In this document: positions 25,019 to 34,236 of the stretch, one piece after another
How the letters are laid out: each line of letters starts with the position of its first letter
Numbering within the stretch: the stretch's first letter is position 1
Source: JABMQB01 sp963678235
GTDB lineage: Bacteria > Bacteroidota > Bacteroidia > Bacteroidales > Prolixibacteraceae
Direction of reading: 5' to 3'
Assembly (NCBI GenBank): GCA_963678235.1
Contig: OY782766.1
Location: 4,868,314-4,932,313 of the forward strand
Length of the DNA: 64,000 nt
Translations under genes and position numbers: made by a program
Notes under the pieces: generated by a model
What the model was told of the DNA's origin: nothing
The model's input: only the letters and a program-made list of their open reading frames with translations
The model's database searches: none

Positions 25019-27466
25019 ATGAAGATTTCTTATAAGTGGTTAAAGGATTATATTGACTTTGATTTAAGTCCTGAAAAGTTAGCTGAAGTATTAACCGATA
25101 CTGGTCTTGAAGTTGGTGGAATAGAAGAAGTTGAAAGTATAAAAGGGGGCTTAAAGGGAGTTGTGGTAGGTTTTGTTGAAACTTGCGTACCTCATCCTAA
25201 TTCGGACCACTTAAGTAAAACTACTGTAAATGTTGGCGATACGGTTCTTCCGATTGTATGTGGTGCCCCAAATGTTGCGGCAGGTCAAACTGTTTTGGTT
25301 GCAACTGTTGGGACAACATTGTATAGCGGAGACGAAGAATTTAAAATTAAAAAAGCCAAGATCAGGGGCGAAGAATCACAGGGTATGATTTGTTCGGAGG
25401 TTGAATTAGGGCTTGGTTCTGATGCGAGTGGCATTATGGTACTTGATGGCGGCGTTGCCGCAGGAACAAAAGCAAGTGAACATTTCAAAATCGAAAATGA
25501 TTTCGCCATTGAAATTGACCTTACGCCAAACAGGATTGACGGAGCCTCTCATATTGGTGTAGCCCGTGATGTTGCTGCTTATTTAAGGCAAACAAAAGAT
25601 ATTGGTTATAATCGCCCATCGGTTGATGCTTTTAAAGTGGATAACACCAATCTTGAAATTCCGGTTGAAGTTCTTAATCCGGAAGCTTGCCCGAGGTATG
25701 CTGCAGTAACAATTAGCGGAGTTGAGGTAAAGGAATCACCTAAGTGGCTACAAAACAGGCTTAAAGCTATTGGCCATGCCCCAATCAATAATATTGTTGA
25801 TGCAACCAATTATGTGTTGTTGGAAACGGCACAACCACTTCATGCATTTGATGCTGATGAGATTAAAGGAGGCAAAGTGCTGGTTAAGACCATGCCGGCA
25901 GGGACAAAATTTGTTACCCTCGATGAGGAAGAAAGGGAATTGCATGAAAATGACCTGATGATTTGCAACGAGGAAGAAGGGATGTGTATTGGTGGTGTTT
26001 TTGGAGGAATAAAATCTGGCGTAAAAGAATCAACAAAAAATATATTTCTGGAAAGTGCATGCTTTGATCCTGTATTTGTACGAAAAACAGCCCGCAGGCA
26101 TGGTCTGAATACCGATGCTTCGTTCAGGTTTGAACGAGGGACCGATCCCAATGGTGTGATTTATGCGTTGAAACGAGCTGCTTTGTTAATCAAAGAGCTG
26201 GGTGGGGGAAGCATTTCTTCAGAGATTATTGATATTTATCCCGAACCAATTGAGGATTTCGAGGTTGAGATATCTTATGCAAACGTAACGCGTTTGATAG
26301 GCAAGGAATTGGGTGCCGAAAAAATTAAAAATATTCTGATCTCGCTTGAGATTAAAGTCAAGGAAGAAGACGAAAAAGGATTAAAACTTTTGGTTCCTCC
26401 ATATCGCGTTGATGTGAAAAGGGAATGCGATGTGATTGAAGAAATACTGCGGATTTACGGGTATAATAACATTGAAATTCCAACTCAGGTAAAATCAGCC
26501 TTGCAAACAGCCCCGAAACCTGATCCTGATAAACTGAGAAATACCATTGCGGAGTTCTTGTCGGCACAGGGATTTAACGAAATATGGTCAAATTCGCTCA
26601 CAAAAGCTGTAGCATACGAAGGGATGAACCAGCTAAAAGACGAACAGACTGTTAAGCTTGTAAATCCTTTAAGCTCAGATTTGAATGGTATGAGGCAAAC
26701 ATTGTTGTTTGGAGGATTGGAATCCATCGCTTATAATGCAAACCGTCAGAATCCGAATTTAAAATTATATGAATTTGGCAATTGCTATTTTTATAAAGGA
26801 ACTCAATTAAAAGATAAACCTGCTGATAATTACTACGAAGAAGAGCATTTGGGAATTTTTGTAACCGGAAATAAAGAAGAAGCCAACTGGGCTACTGAAG
26901 AAACTGCTGGTGGATTTTCACAGCTTAAAAGCTTTGTTGAAAATATCCTTCGTAAACTGGGCTTTGATCTTTTAAAAATAACCATTGAAGAATCGGAAAA
27001 CGAATTGTTCTCCAATGCTTTATGTTATTCATTGGACGATAAAAAACTTGCAGAAGTTGGTATTGTTGCCGGAAAAATCCAAAAGGAATATGGAATTGAC
27101 GGCGAAGTATTTTATGCTGATCTTGACTGGGGGCAGGTTTTTGATGGCCATAAAAAGAACAAAGTAGTATTCGAAGAATTACCTAAATATCCAGCAGTTA
27201 GGCGCGACCTGGCTTTGGTGGTTAACAAGAATGTTAAGTTTGCTGCCATAAAAGAGCTGGCATTTAAAAGCGAGCGTAAATTGTTGCGAAATGTGAATTT
27301 GTTTGATGTTTATGAAGGTAAAGGTATCCCGGAAGGGAAAAAATCGTATGCCGTAAGTTTTATTTTACGTGACGATTTCAACACCTTAAAAGACAAACAA
27401 ATTGACAAAGTGATGAAACGTTTTGTGATGTTGTTTGAGAAAGAATTAGGTGCTGTACTTCGATAA
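25019..27466 (+). CDS. pheT: phenylalanyl-tRNA synthetase, beta subunit
   Basis: The 815-residue beta chain pairs with PheS to charge tRNA-Phe. The N-terminal OB-fold tRNA-binding domain (about 40-150, with VETCVPHPNSDHLSKTTVNVG), the B3/B4 editing domain (about 205-380, with NIVDATNYVLLETAQPLHAF), the B5 domain and the catalytic-like core are recognisable in order. The C-terminal FDX-ACB anticodon-binding domain is at about 720-815, with FEELPKYPAVRRDLALVV. Length is normal. pheS is not in the window, so the two subunits are encoded apart, as in many Bacteroidota. Confidence 0.97.
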   Translation: MKISYKWLKDYIDFDLSPEKLAEVLTDTGLEVGGIEEVESIKGGLKGVVVGFVETCVPHPNSDHLSKTTVNVGDTVLPIVCGAPNVAAGQTVLVATVGTTLYSGDEEFKIKKAKIRGEESQGMICSEVELGLGSDASGIMVLDGGVAAGTKASEHFKIENDFAIEIDLTPNRIDGASHIGVARDVAAYLRQTKDIGYNRPSVDAFKVDNTNLEIPVEVLNPEACPRYAAVTISGVEVKESPKWLQNRLKAIGHAPINNIVDATNYVLLETAQPLHAFDADEIKGGKVLVKTMPAGTKFVTLDEEERELHENDLMICNEEEGMCIGGVFGGIKSGVKESTKNIFLESACFDPVFVRKTARRHGLNTDASFRFERGTDPNGVIYALKRAALLIKELGGGSISSEIIDIYPEPIEDFEVEISYANVTRLIGKELGAEKIKNILISLEIKVKEEDEKGLKLLVPPYRVDVKRECDVIEEILRIYGYNNIEIPTQVKSALQTAPKPDPDKLRNTIAEFLSAQGFNEIWSNSLTKAVAYEGMNQLKDEQTVKLVNPLSSDLNGMRQTLLFGGLESIAYNANRQNPNLKLYEFGNCYFYKGTQLKDKPADNYYEEEHLGIFVTGNKEEANWATEETAGGFSQLKSFVENILRKLGFDLLKITIEESENELFSNALCYSLDDKKLAEVGIVAGKIQKEYGIDGEVFYADLDWGQVFDGHKKNKVVFEELPKYPAVRRDLALVVNKNVKFAAIKELAFKSERKLLRNVNLFDVYEGKGIPEGKKSYAVSFILRDDFNTLKDKQIDKVMKRFVMLFEKELGAVLR

Positions 27467-27474
27467 TATATTTT

Positions 27475-27812
27475 CTTTCATTGGAACCAAAAGGATGGCT
27501 ACTACTCTGCTTTGTAACATTTATAAAGTTAGCTTTTTCGATGAATTAACCTTCATTTCCTCCATATTTACTTGCGTTCTGGAGTTAAAATTTTCGTCAT
27601 CATAGTATATAGCTGATCGGTAACTTTTTTTTAGTCCAGAAAATCAAGAGATATTTCAACTTCTCTTTCTTTTATGTTCGTTATGGCTCCTATAAACCAT
27701 TCTTCGCCAGACTTACTGGCAATTGTTACATATTCATCTATTTCTCCATTTAGCACTTTTGTATCGTGGAAAGTTTTCAACTTACCAAAAATCTTCTTGC
27801 TATTCAGCTAGT
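27475..27812 (-). pseudogene. decayed C-terminal fragment of a GH97 glycosidase
   Basis: On the minus strand, 27634-27810 reads as KTFHDTKVLNGEIDEYVTIA and then EEWFIGAITN ... EISLDFLD. That pattern is characteristic of the C-terminal beta-sandwich of GH97 (SusB-type) glycosidases. A stop at 27631-27633 follows a run of eight A. The homology then continues in another frame (RSAIYYDDENFN, MEEMKVNSSKKLTL) to about 27475, with one more stop. The N-terminal and catalytic regions are absent. This is a relic of a lost carbohydrate-utilisation gene. The family call is by eye. Confidence 0.72.
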
Positions 27813-27870
27813 TTAGCTCAGGTTTGTCATGCTAAAATTGAACTGATCTGCACAAGAATGAACTGTGAAC

Positions 27871-27903
27871 AAATAAAAAGAGACCACCCAATAGGATGAT
27901 CTC
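27871..27903 (-). terminator. intrinsic terminator of the small lipoprotein gene
   Basis: On the minus strand GAGATCATCC and GGGTGGTCTC pair with G-T wobbles around a 4-base loop and are followed by TTTTTATTT. It sits downstream of the 27974-28501 gene. Confidence 0.75.
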
Positions 27904-27973
27904 AATTAGCCAATTAATGTATTGAAAATTAAACTAATGCCTGTGATTAAATTCTTATATGCGGTCGTTTATT

Positions 27974-28501
27974 TCACAAAGTTACGTTAGTGTTTTCAGT
28001 AAATTCAAAATCTACTGTCACTTCGTTTTGTCCTGTTGATTCATCCAAGATGTTAATTGTATAAGTCCCATATTCCAGAGGGCCTATTTTATATTCAATG
28101 TCGTATGTACAGGTGCAGAACATATTTGGATTAATATGCGACTCTTTCACATAAATCTCATTAGCATCTACCGTAAAATCAATTTTCAAACTATCAAAAG
28201 CGCAGTTAAAAACAGCGTCAAAGTGTTTTACCTTTAAATAATTAGCTTCAGCTGTTTGCAGTACAACACACGTATCTCCAGCACTGATACTTTTCAATCC
28301 AGATCCTTTACATCCAGAATAATGCAAACCATCATTTTGGTATTCATCTCTGAATTGGTGTAATCTTTCACTATCAGAGGATTTATCACAAGAAGAAACT
28401 ACGACAAGAGCTATCATGCTAATTAAAATAAAGGATAAGGTAACTTTTGGGGATACCATTAATTTTCTTTTCATCATTACAATTGATTTTTTAGTTTTCA
28501 T
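27974..28501 (-). CDS. small Cys-rich lipoprotein, function unknown
   Basis: A 175-residue product with a hydrophobic N-terminus ending in VVSSC, a lipobox, so the mature protein starts with Cys at about residue 38. Mature residues include several further Cys (GCKGSG, DTCVV, NCAF, FCTCTYD) that could form disulfides, and the C-terminal half is strand-rich like a beta-sandwich. Several ATGs are possible at the start. Position 1 is the longest choice and MMKRKL is an alternative. I recognise no family. It lies 117 bases downstream of the end of the barrel-like protein and may belong to the same regulon. Confidence 0.65.
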   Translation of the reverse strand: MKTKKSIVMMKRKLMVSPKVTLSFILISMIALVVVSSCDKSSDSERLHQFRDEYQNDGLHYSGCKGSGLKSISAGDTCVVLQTAEANYLKVKHFDAVFNCAFDSLKIDFTVDANEIYVKESHINPNMFCTCTYDIEYKIGPLEYGTYTINILDESTGQNEVTVDFEFTENTNVTL

Positions 28502-28617
28502 TTATAAATTATTTTCAATAATAAGGCAAGTAATAAGTGAACTTGCATATACTACATTTATTACGAACCTAAATTTTGAATCGCTACAGAAAAGAAAAAA
28601 ATTACAGTATTGGGATG

Positions 28618-29718
28618 CTATTTTGAAATTTTTATACTTATTCCTGATTGGTTGAATTGAAGGTCTTGTTCTCCAAGATCATAGAGTGGAATTTTCAAAT
28701 ATCCCTCAATGGTTATATTAAACTTTTCAGAAAACTTATATTCCCAACCACTTGAGAAATTAAGTTGACCTGCAAAATCAATATTTTGAAATTTATGCGT
28801 AGTAATTTTAGGAGAATCAAATCTATATTCTTCACGATACGTTTCTTTTATAAAAGCCAGAGTTGAAAATCCTCCTGTTATAAAAATATCTCCCTGCTTT
28901 ATATTTAAAACCTTCATTTTTATATTTAGAGGAATATCAAAACATGCTAATTCTGCATTTATCGAAGTTGGAGCATCAGGAGAAAAAAGCTCTTTTTGTT
29001 TGTAACATAGATTATATCTATCATAAATTACACCACTACTTAATGCTATTCTTTTACTCAGATTAATTTCATTTACAATCCCTACGGCGAGAGCTACGTT
29101 GGATGACGACTGTGTTGTACTTACCGATTCTTTCATAACAATACCAACACTAAATTTCTTCTTTTTTCTTCTATCAGGAATTTCCCATCCATTTAAATCA
29201 TTTGAGACTTGAACTACACTATCCTTGATATTAATAGTTAAAACCCGACTTGTATCTACATGGCTTTGTTCAAAACCAACTTGTTGTTCAGAAAATGCAA
29301 TCTGAGAATGTTGCATAAGAGAAAGAAGGGGCTTGGGCTCATCTAGTAATACATTTTGATTTTTAATCCTTAATTCTCTCCAGGAACCCACTCTCCGATT
29401 ATAATATTTACTACTATCATCGTAAATAGCCTTCTCTTTTACTTCTTCAGGATCTTCCGGTTCTATGGTTTTTTTCTCCAAAGAAACAATTGAATCCCTT
29501 TCGTATATAACATTATGATCATTAACAGAACGAATAATTAAAAGAATTAGGATTATTGCAGCTGCACCCGATAAAAGAAATAACAACGACCTTTTCTTCT
29601 TTTTACTTTCTCTTTTCTTTTGAAAATTTTCCCATGAGCCTTCGATATAACTCTCATCCAGGCTTTTCAAAGAAGAGATTATCTCATTAATTATTTTATC
29701 GCCTTCTTTCTTTTTCAT
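28618..29718 (-). CDS. membrane-anchored anti-sigma-like protein with beta-barrel-like C-terminus
   Basis: The 366-residue product has a charged cytoplasmic stretch (1-43), a transmembrane helix at about 44-63, a low-complexity acidic linker, and a strand-rich C-terminal region from about 180. That region contains VALAVGIVNEINLSKRIALS and ends in FNQSGISIKISK, resembling Bacteroidota outer-membrane-beta-barrel/PorT-like domains. Its start codon overlaps the ECF sigma stop by 4 bases (ATGA). That coupling strongly suggests it binds and restrains the sigma factor. How an inner-membrane anchored protein uses a barrel-like domain in the periplasm is unclear. Confidence 0.75.
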   Translation of the reverse strand: MKKKEGDKIINEIISSLKSLDESYIEGSWENFQKKRESKKKKRSLLFLLSGAAAIILILLIIRSVNDHNVIYERDSIVSLEKKTIEPEDPEEVKEKAIYDDSSKYYNRRVGSWRELRIKNQNVLLDEPKPLLSLMQHSQIAFSEQQVGFEQSHVDTSRVLTINIKDSVVQVSNDLNGWEIPDRRKKKKFSVGIVMKESVSTTQSSSNVALAVGIVNEINLSKRIALSSGVIYDRYNLCYKQKELFSPDAPTSINAELACFDIPLNIKMKVLNIKQGDIFITGGFSTLAFIKETYREEYRFDSPKITTHKFQNIDFAGQLNFSSGWEYKFSEKFNITIEGYLKIPLYDLGEQDLQFNQSGISIKISK

Positions 29719-30272
29719 TGGAAATACTTTTTATACAAATCGCGTAACCTTTTTTTTGCGCGTGTTAAATAGGTTCTTGACGAGCTTTCAGGAATATCAA
29801 GCATTTGTGCAATCTCTCTATGGTTGAAACCTTCTATTTCAAATAAATTGAAAACAGTTCGGTGAATATCTGGTAAACTGCTTGTTAGTTCATAAAGCTC
29901 GGTAAAATGAACACCAGAATCGGCATCACATTTATCATTCATTAAAACACTTTCTCCATTAATCTTTCTTTCTCTTTGGGTTAAAATCTGTTCTTTTCTT
30001 AATTTATCGATTGTAGTATTAATTATGATAATCCTGAACCATCCTTTGAAATCTTGGTTTGTGTTATACAAGCAAATTTTATCAAAAACCTTCATAAAGC
30101 TATCGTCAACGACCTCAATAGCTTTATTTCGGTCGCCAATATATCTTAAGGCAATAGATAATGCGTATCCAAAAAATTGCTTGTACAACAATTCCTGGCA
30201 TTTTACCTTCTTTTTTTTACAACCATCAATCAACTCTTGAGAGAGGCTTGCATCCCGGGAAGCCTTTAGCAT
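29715..30272 (-). CDS. ECF-family RNA polymerase sigma factor
   Basis: A 185-residue sigma-70 family protein with region 2 (about 25-95, with YIGDRNKAIEVVDDSFMKVF and FKGWFRIIIINTTIDKLRKE). A region 4 helix-turn-helix lies at about 130-180 (LPDIHRTVFNLFEIEGFNHREIAQMLDIPESSSRTYLTRAKKRL). There is no region 1 or 3, as expected for the ECF class. It overlaps the downstream membrane protein by 4 bases, the usual sigma/anti-sigma arrangement. Targets are unknown. The adjacent lipoprotein and the secreted-protein cluster to the right are natural candidates by position only. Confidence 0.93.
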   Translation of the reverse strand: MLKASRDASLSQELIDGCKKKKVKCQELLYKQFFGYALSIALRYIGDRNKAIEVVDDSFMKVFDKICLYNTNQDFKGWFRIIIINTTIDKLRKEQILTQRERKINGESVLMNDKCDADSGVHFTELYELTSSLPDIHRTVFNLFEIEGFNHREIAQMLDIPESSSRTYLTRAKKRLRDLYKKYFQ

Positions 30273-30925
30273 GTATTTTTTATCGATATTTTTTTAAGTC
30301 CATTACGAAACAAATCGGCTTTACGCTACAGCTTAATGGGAAATGATTGTTTTTTTTGAAATTGGTTGCGTAGAAAGAGGTAATTTTTTGTTGCAAAATT
30401 GTATTCTTTCTAAACGAAGGGTTAAAACAATGCCTCCGGTTCTGATCGGGATAATTGCTTTTAGTTTCTATTTATTTCCATTTTAAAATAGGTAGATTGA
30501 AATACCGAGATTTGAGTATTGAGAATTACTCTTTACACATATCTTTTCCCATGTTTATAGAACAGGCAGGCATTCAAAATATGCCAATGTGTTTTCATTG
30601 CAAAGTGGCTTAGTTGCAATTCCAACAAACAAAAAGTTTAAGCTTATTTAACGTAAAAAGTAAATTCCCGGATTTGCAATGGTTCAGTAATATTAGGTTT
30701 TGTAGAGCCAATAAAAGTGGTTTTTTAAATCTTAATTTCAAAGTTCGAAACAAATATAAACCGATCTGTCAGCCTCAGGGAAGTAACTTAATTGTCCTCT
30801 TGGTTTGCAATTTTGTCCGTTTCAAATCAGAAAGCTTTCATTTATTGAATCGCTAGAAAACAATTCTTTTCCTTTAGCAACAAAATCAAAATGTATACAA
30901 ACACAAAAAAAAGGAGGACACCTTT
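30273..30925. other. 650-base intergenic region, no gene seen
   Basis: This stretch lies between the divergent ECF sigma gene and the first T9SS repeat protein. Short open frames are present but have no start signals, family resemblance or codon bias. It must contain two outward promoters; I see no convincing -33/-7 pair. The right end holds an unusual strong ribosome binding site, listed separately. Confidence 0.5.
30911..30918 (+). promoter_or_regulatory. strong Shine-Dalgarno site before the first T9SS protein
   Basis: AAGGAGGA lies 7 bases before the ATG at 30926. Most genes in this window have no such site, in line with the weak use of Shine-Dalgarno pairing in Bacteroidota, so it may mark high translation. 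Confidence 0.7.
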
Positions 30926-33133
30926 ATGACAAAATTTTACGCTTTATTGTTTTTATTAATTCCTGCATTATGCACAAAAGCAGGTGTAGGCACACCCGAA
31001 ACAGAATGGTTAAAGACCATTATTTTGCCAGAACATAAAAAGGATTATTCTATCCAATCGTTCGAAGAGGATGATGGTTATGTTTATGCAGGGTATACTG
31101 AGATCGAAACTGAGGGGGATATTGGGGCTATGGTTGTTGCAGGCGAATTTTTCCTGGCCAAAACTAACATGTTGGGTGAAATCATTTGGCATAATACATT
31201 TACTTTCGACATGGATGGTTATGACACCAATGTTGATCAAGGCTGTAGGGTGGTTCGGATGAACGATGGTAATTATTTATTTGCCCGCACCATTATGCAT
31301 TTAAATACGTTTAACGAACATAAATACTTCTTAAAAGTAGATAAAAACGGAACAAAACTTTGGGAAAAAGCATTTTCTGAAAGTTTATTTGGCAATATAA
31401 AAGATGTGGTTGTTACGGAAAATAATGGGTTTTTTGTACTAGGGATAAGAAGTACCTGGACTCCGGGATCAATTGGAGGTAGTGCAATTGTGTTACTAAA
31501 GTTTGATGCCTCCGGTGAATTCGAATGGGAGAAAAACTACGATAACCAAGACTATGATGATGTTGCAACAGATATGATTTTGATGAAGGACGGAAAACTA
31601 CTTATTGGTGGTTTTGTATCGCAAAGTAGCTCACCAACCGAATCAGAAAATGCCATTCTACTTATGAAAAAAGAGAATGATGGAAGCGATATTTGGACCA
31701 AAATAATTAACAAAGATACTAAAACGATTAGTCATGTTAAAATTGACACCACGAAAGAGAATGGCTTTATTGTGTCTTATAACATCACTTCTGGAGGGCT
31801 TTTCAACAATCCAGAATCATATGGCTGTTTACTTAAAACAAATTCTATTGGTGAAAAAGAGTGGTTCAGAGATTATTCAAACCCCTTATTTAATAACTCT
31901 TTTCATAGCATTAATAGTTTAGATGACGGAGGGTTCATTATTACCGGGAAGAAACAGACATTAGGGACTGACCTCAATTATTCTTGGATTCTCAGGACCA
32001 ATAACGAAGGAAATATTTACTGGGAAAAAGAAAATCAAAGTAAGGAATTAGATTCTGGAAAAGAAGTAAAATCATACGATATTGAACTCAACACTTTAAT
32101 TGAAACATCAGATAACGGATATTTTGTTTCCGGTTTTGAATTTTCAAATGATACCAGTTTTGTGAAATTATTTAAACTAAGTGCTGAAACTAATGTGGAA
32201 GATGAGTTTGATATAAAACAATTCTATGGAATTGCATCCTGCCCAACTATTGGCAACTACCAAGTCAACCTATCAGTTTCCTCCATCCACGAATCAGAAA
32301 GAAATATACATTATTACGAAGTCAAAAGAGACAATCAATTAATTGGGAAAGTTGATGCTCATGCGCCCTTTGTTGAGTTTCATAATTTCAGTTATTGTGA
32401 TACTGCCAACCTTCAAGCAGGAAGAAGTTATAACTATGCCATTAGTGCCCATAATTATGCAGGAGATAAAATAAAAGAACAAACAAGACAGATTGAGGTT
32501 GAAGAAGACACACGGTTCAGGATTGAGTTCGAAGCAGGGATTTCAGAAGACACCATTGTTAATTTAAGCTGGAAAACAAACTGGGAAGGTACAATAGATT
32601 ATTGGCTCATTGAAAGAACTTTTTCTGAAAACAACCAAATGGTGAAGGACACGGTAACAATAGAAGATGCTGCAAATCCTGATAGTATCTTTACGTATCA
32701 ATATGCAGACACAACTGCCAATTTAACACGTCATTACATGTACAATTTAATCTATTCTTATCATCCTATGCCTGATTGGAACCCTGATTATATTTTATCT
32801 ATATTAGCAGACACAACATCGGTAAACATTGTAAAGGTTACACCTACTAAATCAGAAATAGGGCATGCGTTAGCTAATTCAATATTAAATAATTTTCCTA
32901 ATCCATTTAAGGATTTAACCTCAATACGTTATACACTGTTACAACCAGGGCATATTGTCCTAAGGATACTTGATTCATCTGGAAAAGTTGTAGATGAGTT
33001 GCTTGACCAGCAACAAACCAGCGGAGTTTATCAATTCAGTTGGGAGGCAAAAAATAAAAAGCCTGGAATTTATTTTCTCCAATTGAAAACAGAAAATTCA
33101 GTTGAAACAAAAAAGATGATTCTTATAAGGTAG
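30926..33133 (+). CDS. T9SS-sorted secreted repeat protein
   Basis: A 735-residue secreted protein with a signal peptide (1-19). It has several repeats of the form DGGFI.TGK... WILRTNNEGNIYWEKE (about 40-410), typical of propeller-like delta-60-type repeats. A fibronectin-like middle follows (about 425-620). The C-terminal T9SS type A sorting domain begins at about 650 (NFPNPFKDLTSIRYTL ... GIYFLQLKTENSVETKKMILI). The last part directs export by the type IX secretion system and surface anchoring. It is a close structural paralogue of the protein at 34237-36456; both start their mature part with GxGxPxxEWxKT. Function is unknown. Confidence 0.85.
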   Translation: MTKFYALLFLLIPALCTKAGVGTPETEWLKTIILPEHKKDYSIQSFEEDDGYVYAGYTEIETEGDIGAMVVAGEFFLAKTNMLGEIIWHNTFTFDMDGYDTNVDQGCRVVRMNDGNYLFARTIMHLNTFNEHKYFLKVDKNGTKLWEKAFSESLFGNIKDVVVTENNGFFVLGIRSTWTPGSIGGSAIVLLKFDASGEFEWEKNYDNQDYDDVATDMILMKDGKLLIGGFVSQSSSPTESENAILLMKKENDGSDIWTKIINKDTKTISHVKIDTTKENGFIVSYNITSGGLFNNPESYGCLLKTNSIGEKEWFRDYSNPLFNNSFHSINSLDDGGFIITGKKQTLGTDLNYSWILRTNNEGNIYWEKENQSKELDSGKEVKSYDIELNTLIETSDNGYFVSGFEFSNDTSFVKLFKLSAETNVEDEFDIKQFYGIASCPTIGNYQVNLSVSSIHESERNIHYYEVKRDNQLIGKVDAHAPFVEFHNFSYCDTANLQAGRSYNYAISAHNYAGDKIKEQTRQIEVEEDTRFRIEFEAGISEDTIVNLSWKTNWEGTIDYWLIERTFSENNQMVKDTVTIEDAANPDSIFTYQYADTTANLTRHYMYNLIYSYHPMPDWNPDYILSILADTTSVNIVKVTPTKSEIGHALANSILNNFPNPFKDLTSIRYTLLQPGHIVLRILDSSGKVVDELLDQQQTSGVYQFSWEAKNKKPGIYFLQLKTENSVETKKMILIR

Positions 33134-33150
33134 GTTTACTCAAGCACAGC

Positions 33151-33187
33151 AGCCGGAAATAACATTGTGTTTTTCCGGCTTTTTTTT
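33151..33187 (+). terminator. intrinsic terminator after the first T9SS protein
   Basis: AGCCGGAAA / TTTCCGGCT forms a 9-bp stem followed by seven T after 33180. Confidence 0.92.
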
Positions 33188-33344
33188 ACTGGTTTCTAAA
33201 TTAGCTGATTAATATGTGGATTATCACAATGGCATTCCTAGTTTGCTTCGCAATAAATGTTTAAAAAATAAAAGGTTGTAGCGTTTTAATGGCAGTAACC
33301 GTATTGGGCTAATAGTTAATTTGAGTTATAAAGTTACGTATAAA

Positions 33345-34199
33345 ATGCCTTTGATGCGGTTTCGGGAAGTTTTAAGAATAAACAATAGAGTCGACAATAA
33401 TCAACGATATTTAAACTGGATGATACTTCCAGTGGTATTCTTACTGGGGAAATGTACAGGTTTTTCGAATGAGCTTCATTCCGAAACAATAAGCAATTTA
33501 AACCATGTTGTTTTAATTTTTCAATTCATTCTGTTATTTGTTACATGGTTTTTAGATAGGGTAGGAATTATGCTTACGGCCCGGGTTATATATGAAGGTG
33601 GTAAAATACAAGATAGGCTCATAGTATATGTTGCGGTCAATATTATAAACTTGTTGATTTCCTGTGGAATCGTTTATGGTGTTTATTTATTCTTGGCAAC
33701 ATCAACAATGATTGTTCAGCATATCAAACATGAAATACCTGCAACCATCATATATTTAATCCTACTGAACCTCATATATGCGGTTCTATACATCAATCAA
33801 GAGCGCAAGGGGAAGCAAATGCCTGTAAAGGAAAAGCAAAACTTCCTGGAATGCAATTCTAAAATCTTTGAAGTGAAAATAAATAAGCGATGTTTTTATA
33901 TCGAAGCAGATGAAATAGCTATTGCCTATAAAGATTGTGGAATAACATACATAAACACCTGGAATGGAAAAAAGATCATCATGGACCACTCGTTAAGAAA
34001 GTTACAAGAACTATTACCTGGAAACGTGTTCTTTTATGCCAATAGAAAGTGCATCATTAATCGCCGACTTATTGCAGGATATAAAAGATTGGAAACAAGG
34101 AACCTTCAACTGAATTTCAATGAAAACATCGATTTTCAAGAAGATGTAACCATTAATAAAAACAGAGTCTCCGAATTTAAGAATTGGCTTACTCCCTAG
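33345..34199 (+). CDS. membrane LytTR-domain transcriptional regulator
   Basis: A 284-residue protein with about four transmembrane helices in the first 150 residues and a C-terminal LytTR DNA-binding domain (about 185-275). The domain has YIEADEIAIAYKDCGITYIN, LRKLQELLPGNVFFYANRKCIINRRLI and the final KNRVSEFKNWL. Transmembrane LytTR proteins sense an envelope signal without a separate kinase. I start at the ATG at 33345; a TTG at 33321 would add 8 residues. It sits between two paralogous T9SS proteins and probably regulates one or both, which is inference from position. Confidence 0.85.
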   Translation: MPLMRFREVLRINNRVDNNQRYLNWMILPVVFLLGKCTGFSNELHSETISNLNHVVLIFQFILLFVTWFLDRVGIMLTARVIYEGGKIQDRLIVYVAVNIINLLISCGIVYGVYLFLATSTMIVQHIKHEIPATIIYLILLNLIYAVLYINQERKGKQMPVKEKQNFLECNSKIFEVKINKRCFYIEADEIAIAYKDCGITYINTWNGKKIIMDHSLRKLQELLPGNVFFYANRKCIINRRLIAGYKRLETRNLQLNFNENIDFQEDVTINKNRVSEFKNWLTP

Positions 34200-34236
34200 T
34201 AATAAAAAAAAAGAAAACAATTAGAATTTATAAACT

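Noticed and set aside
30614..30856. 80-residue frame in the gap before the first T9SS protein
   Set aside because: No start signal, no recognisable motif and composition of the intergenic AT-rich background.
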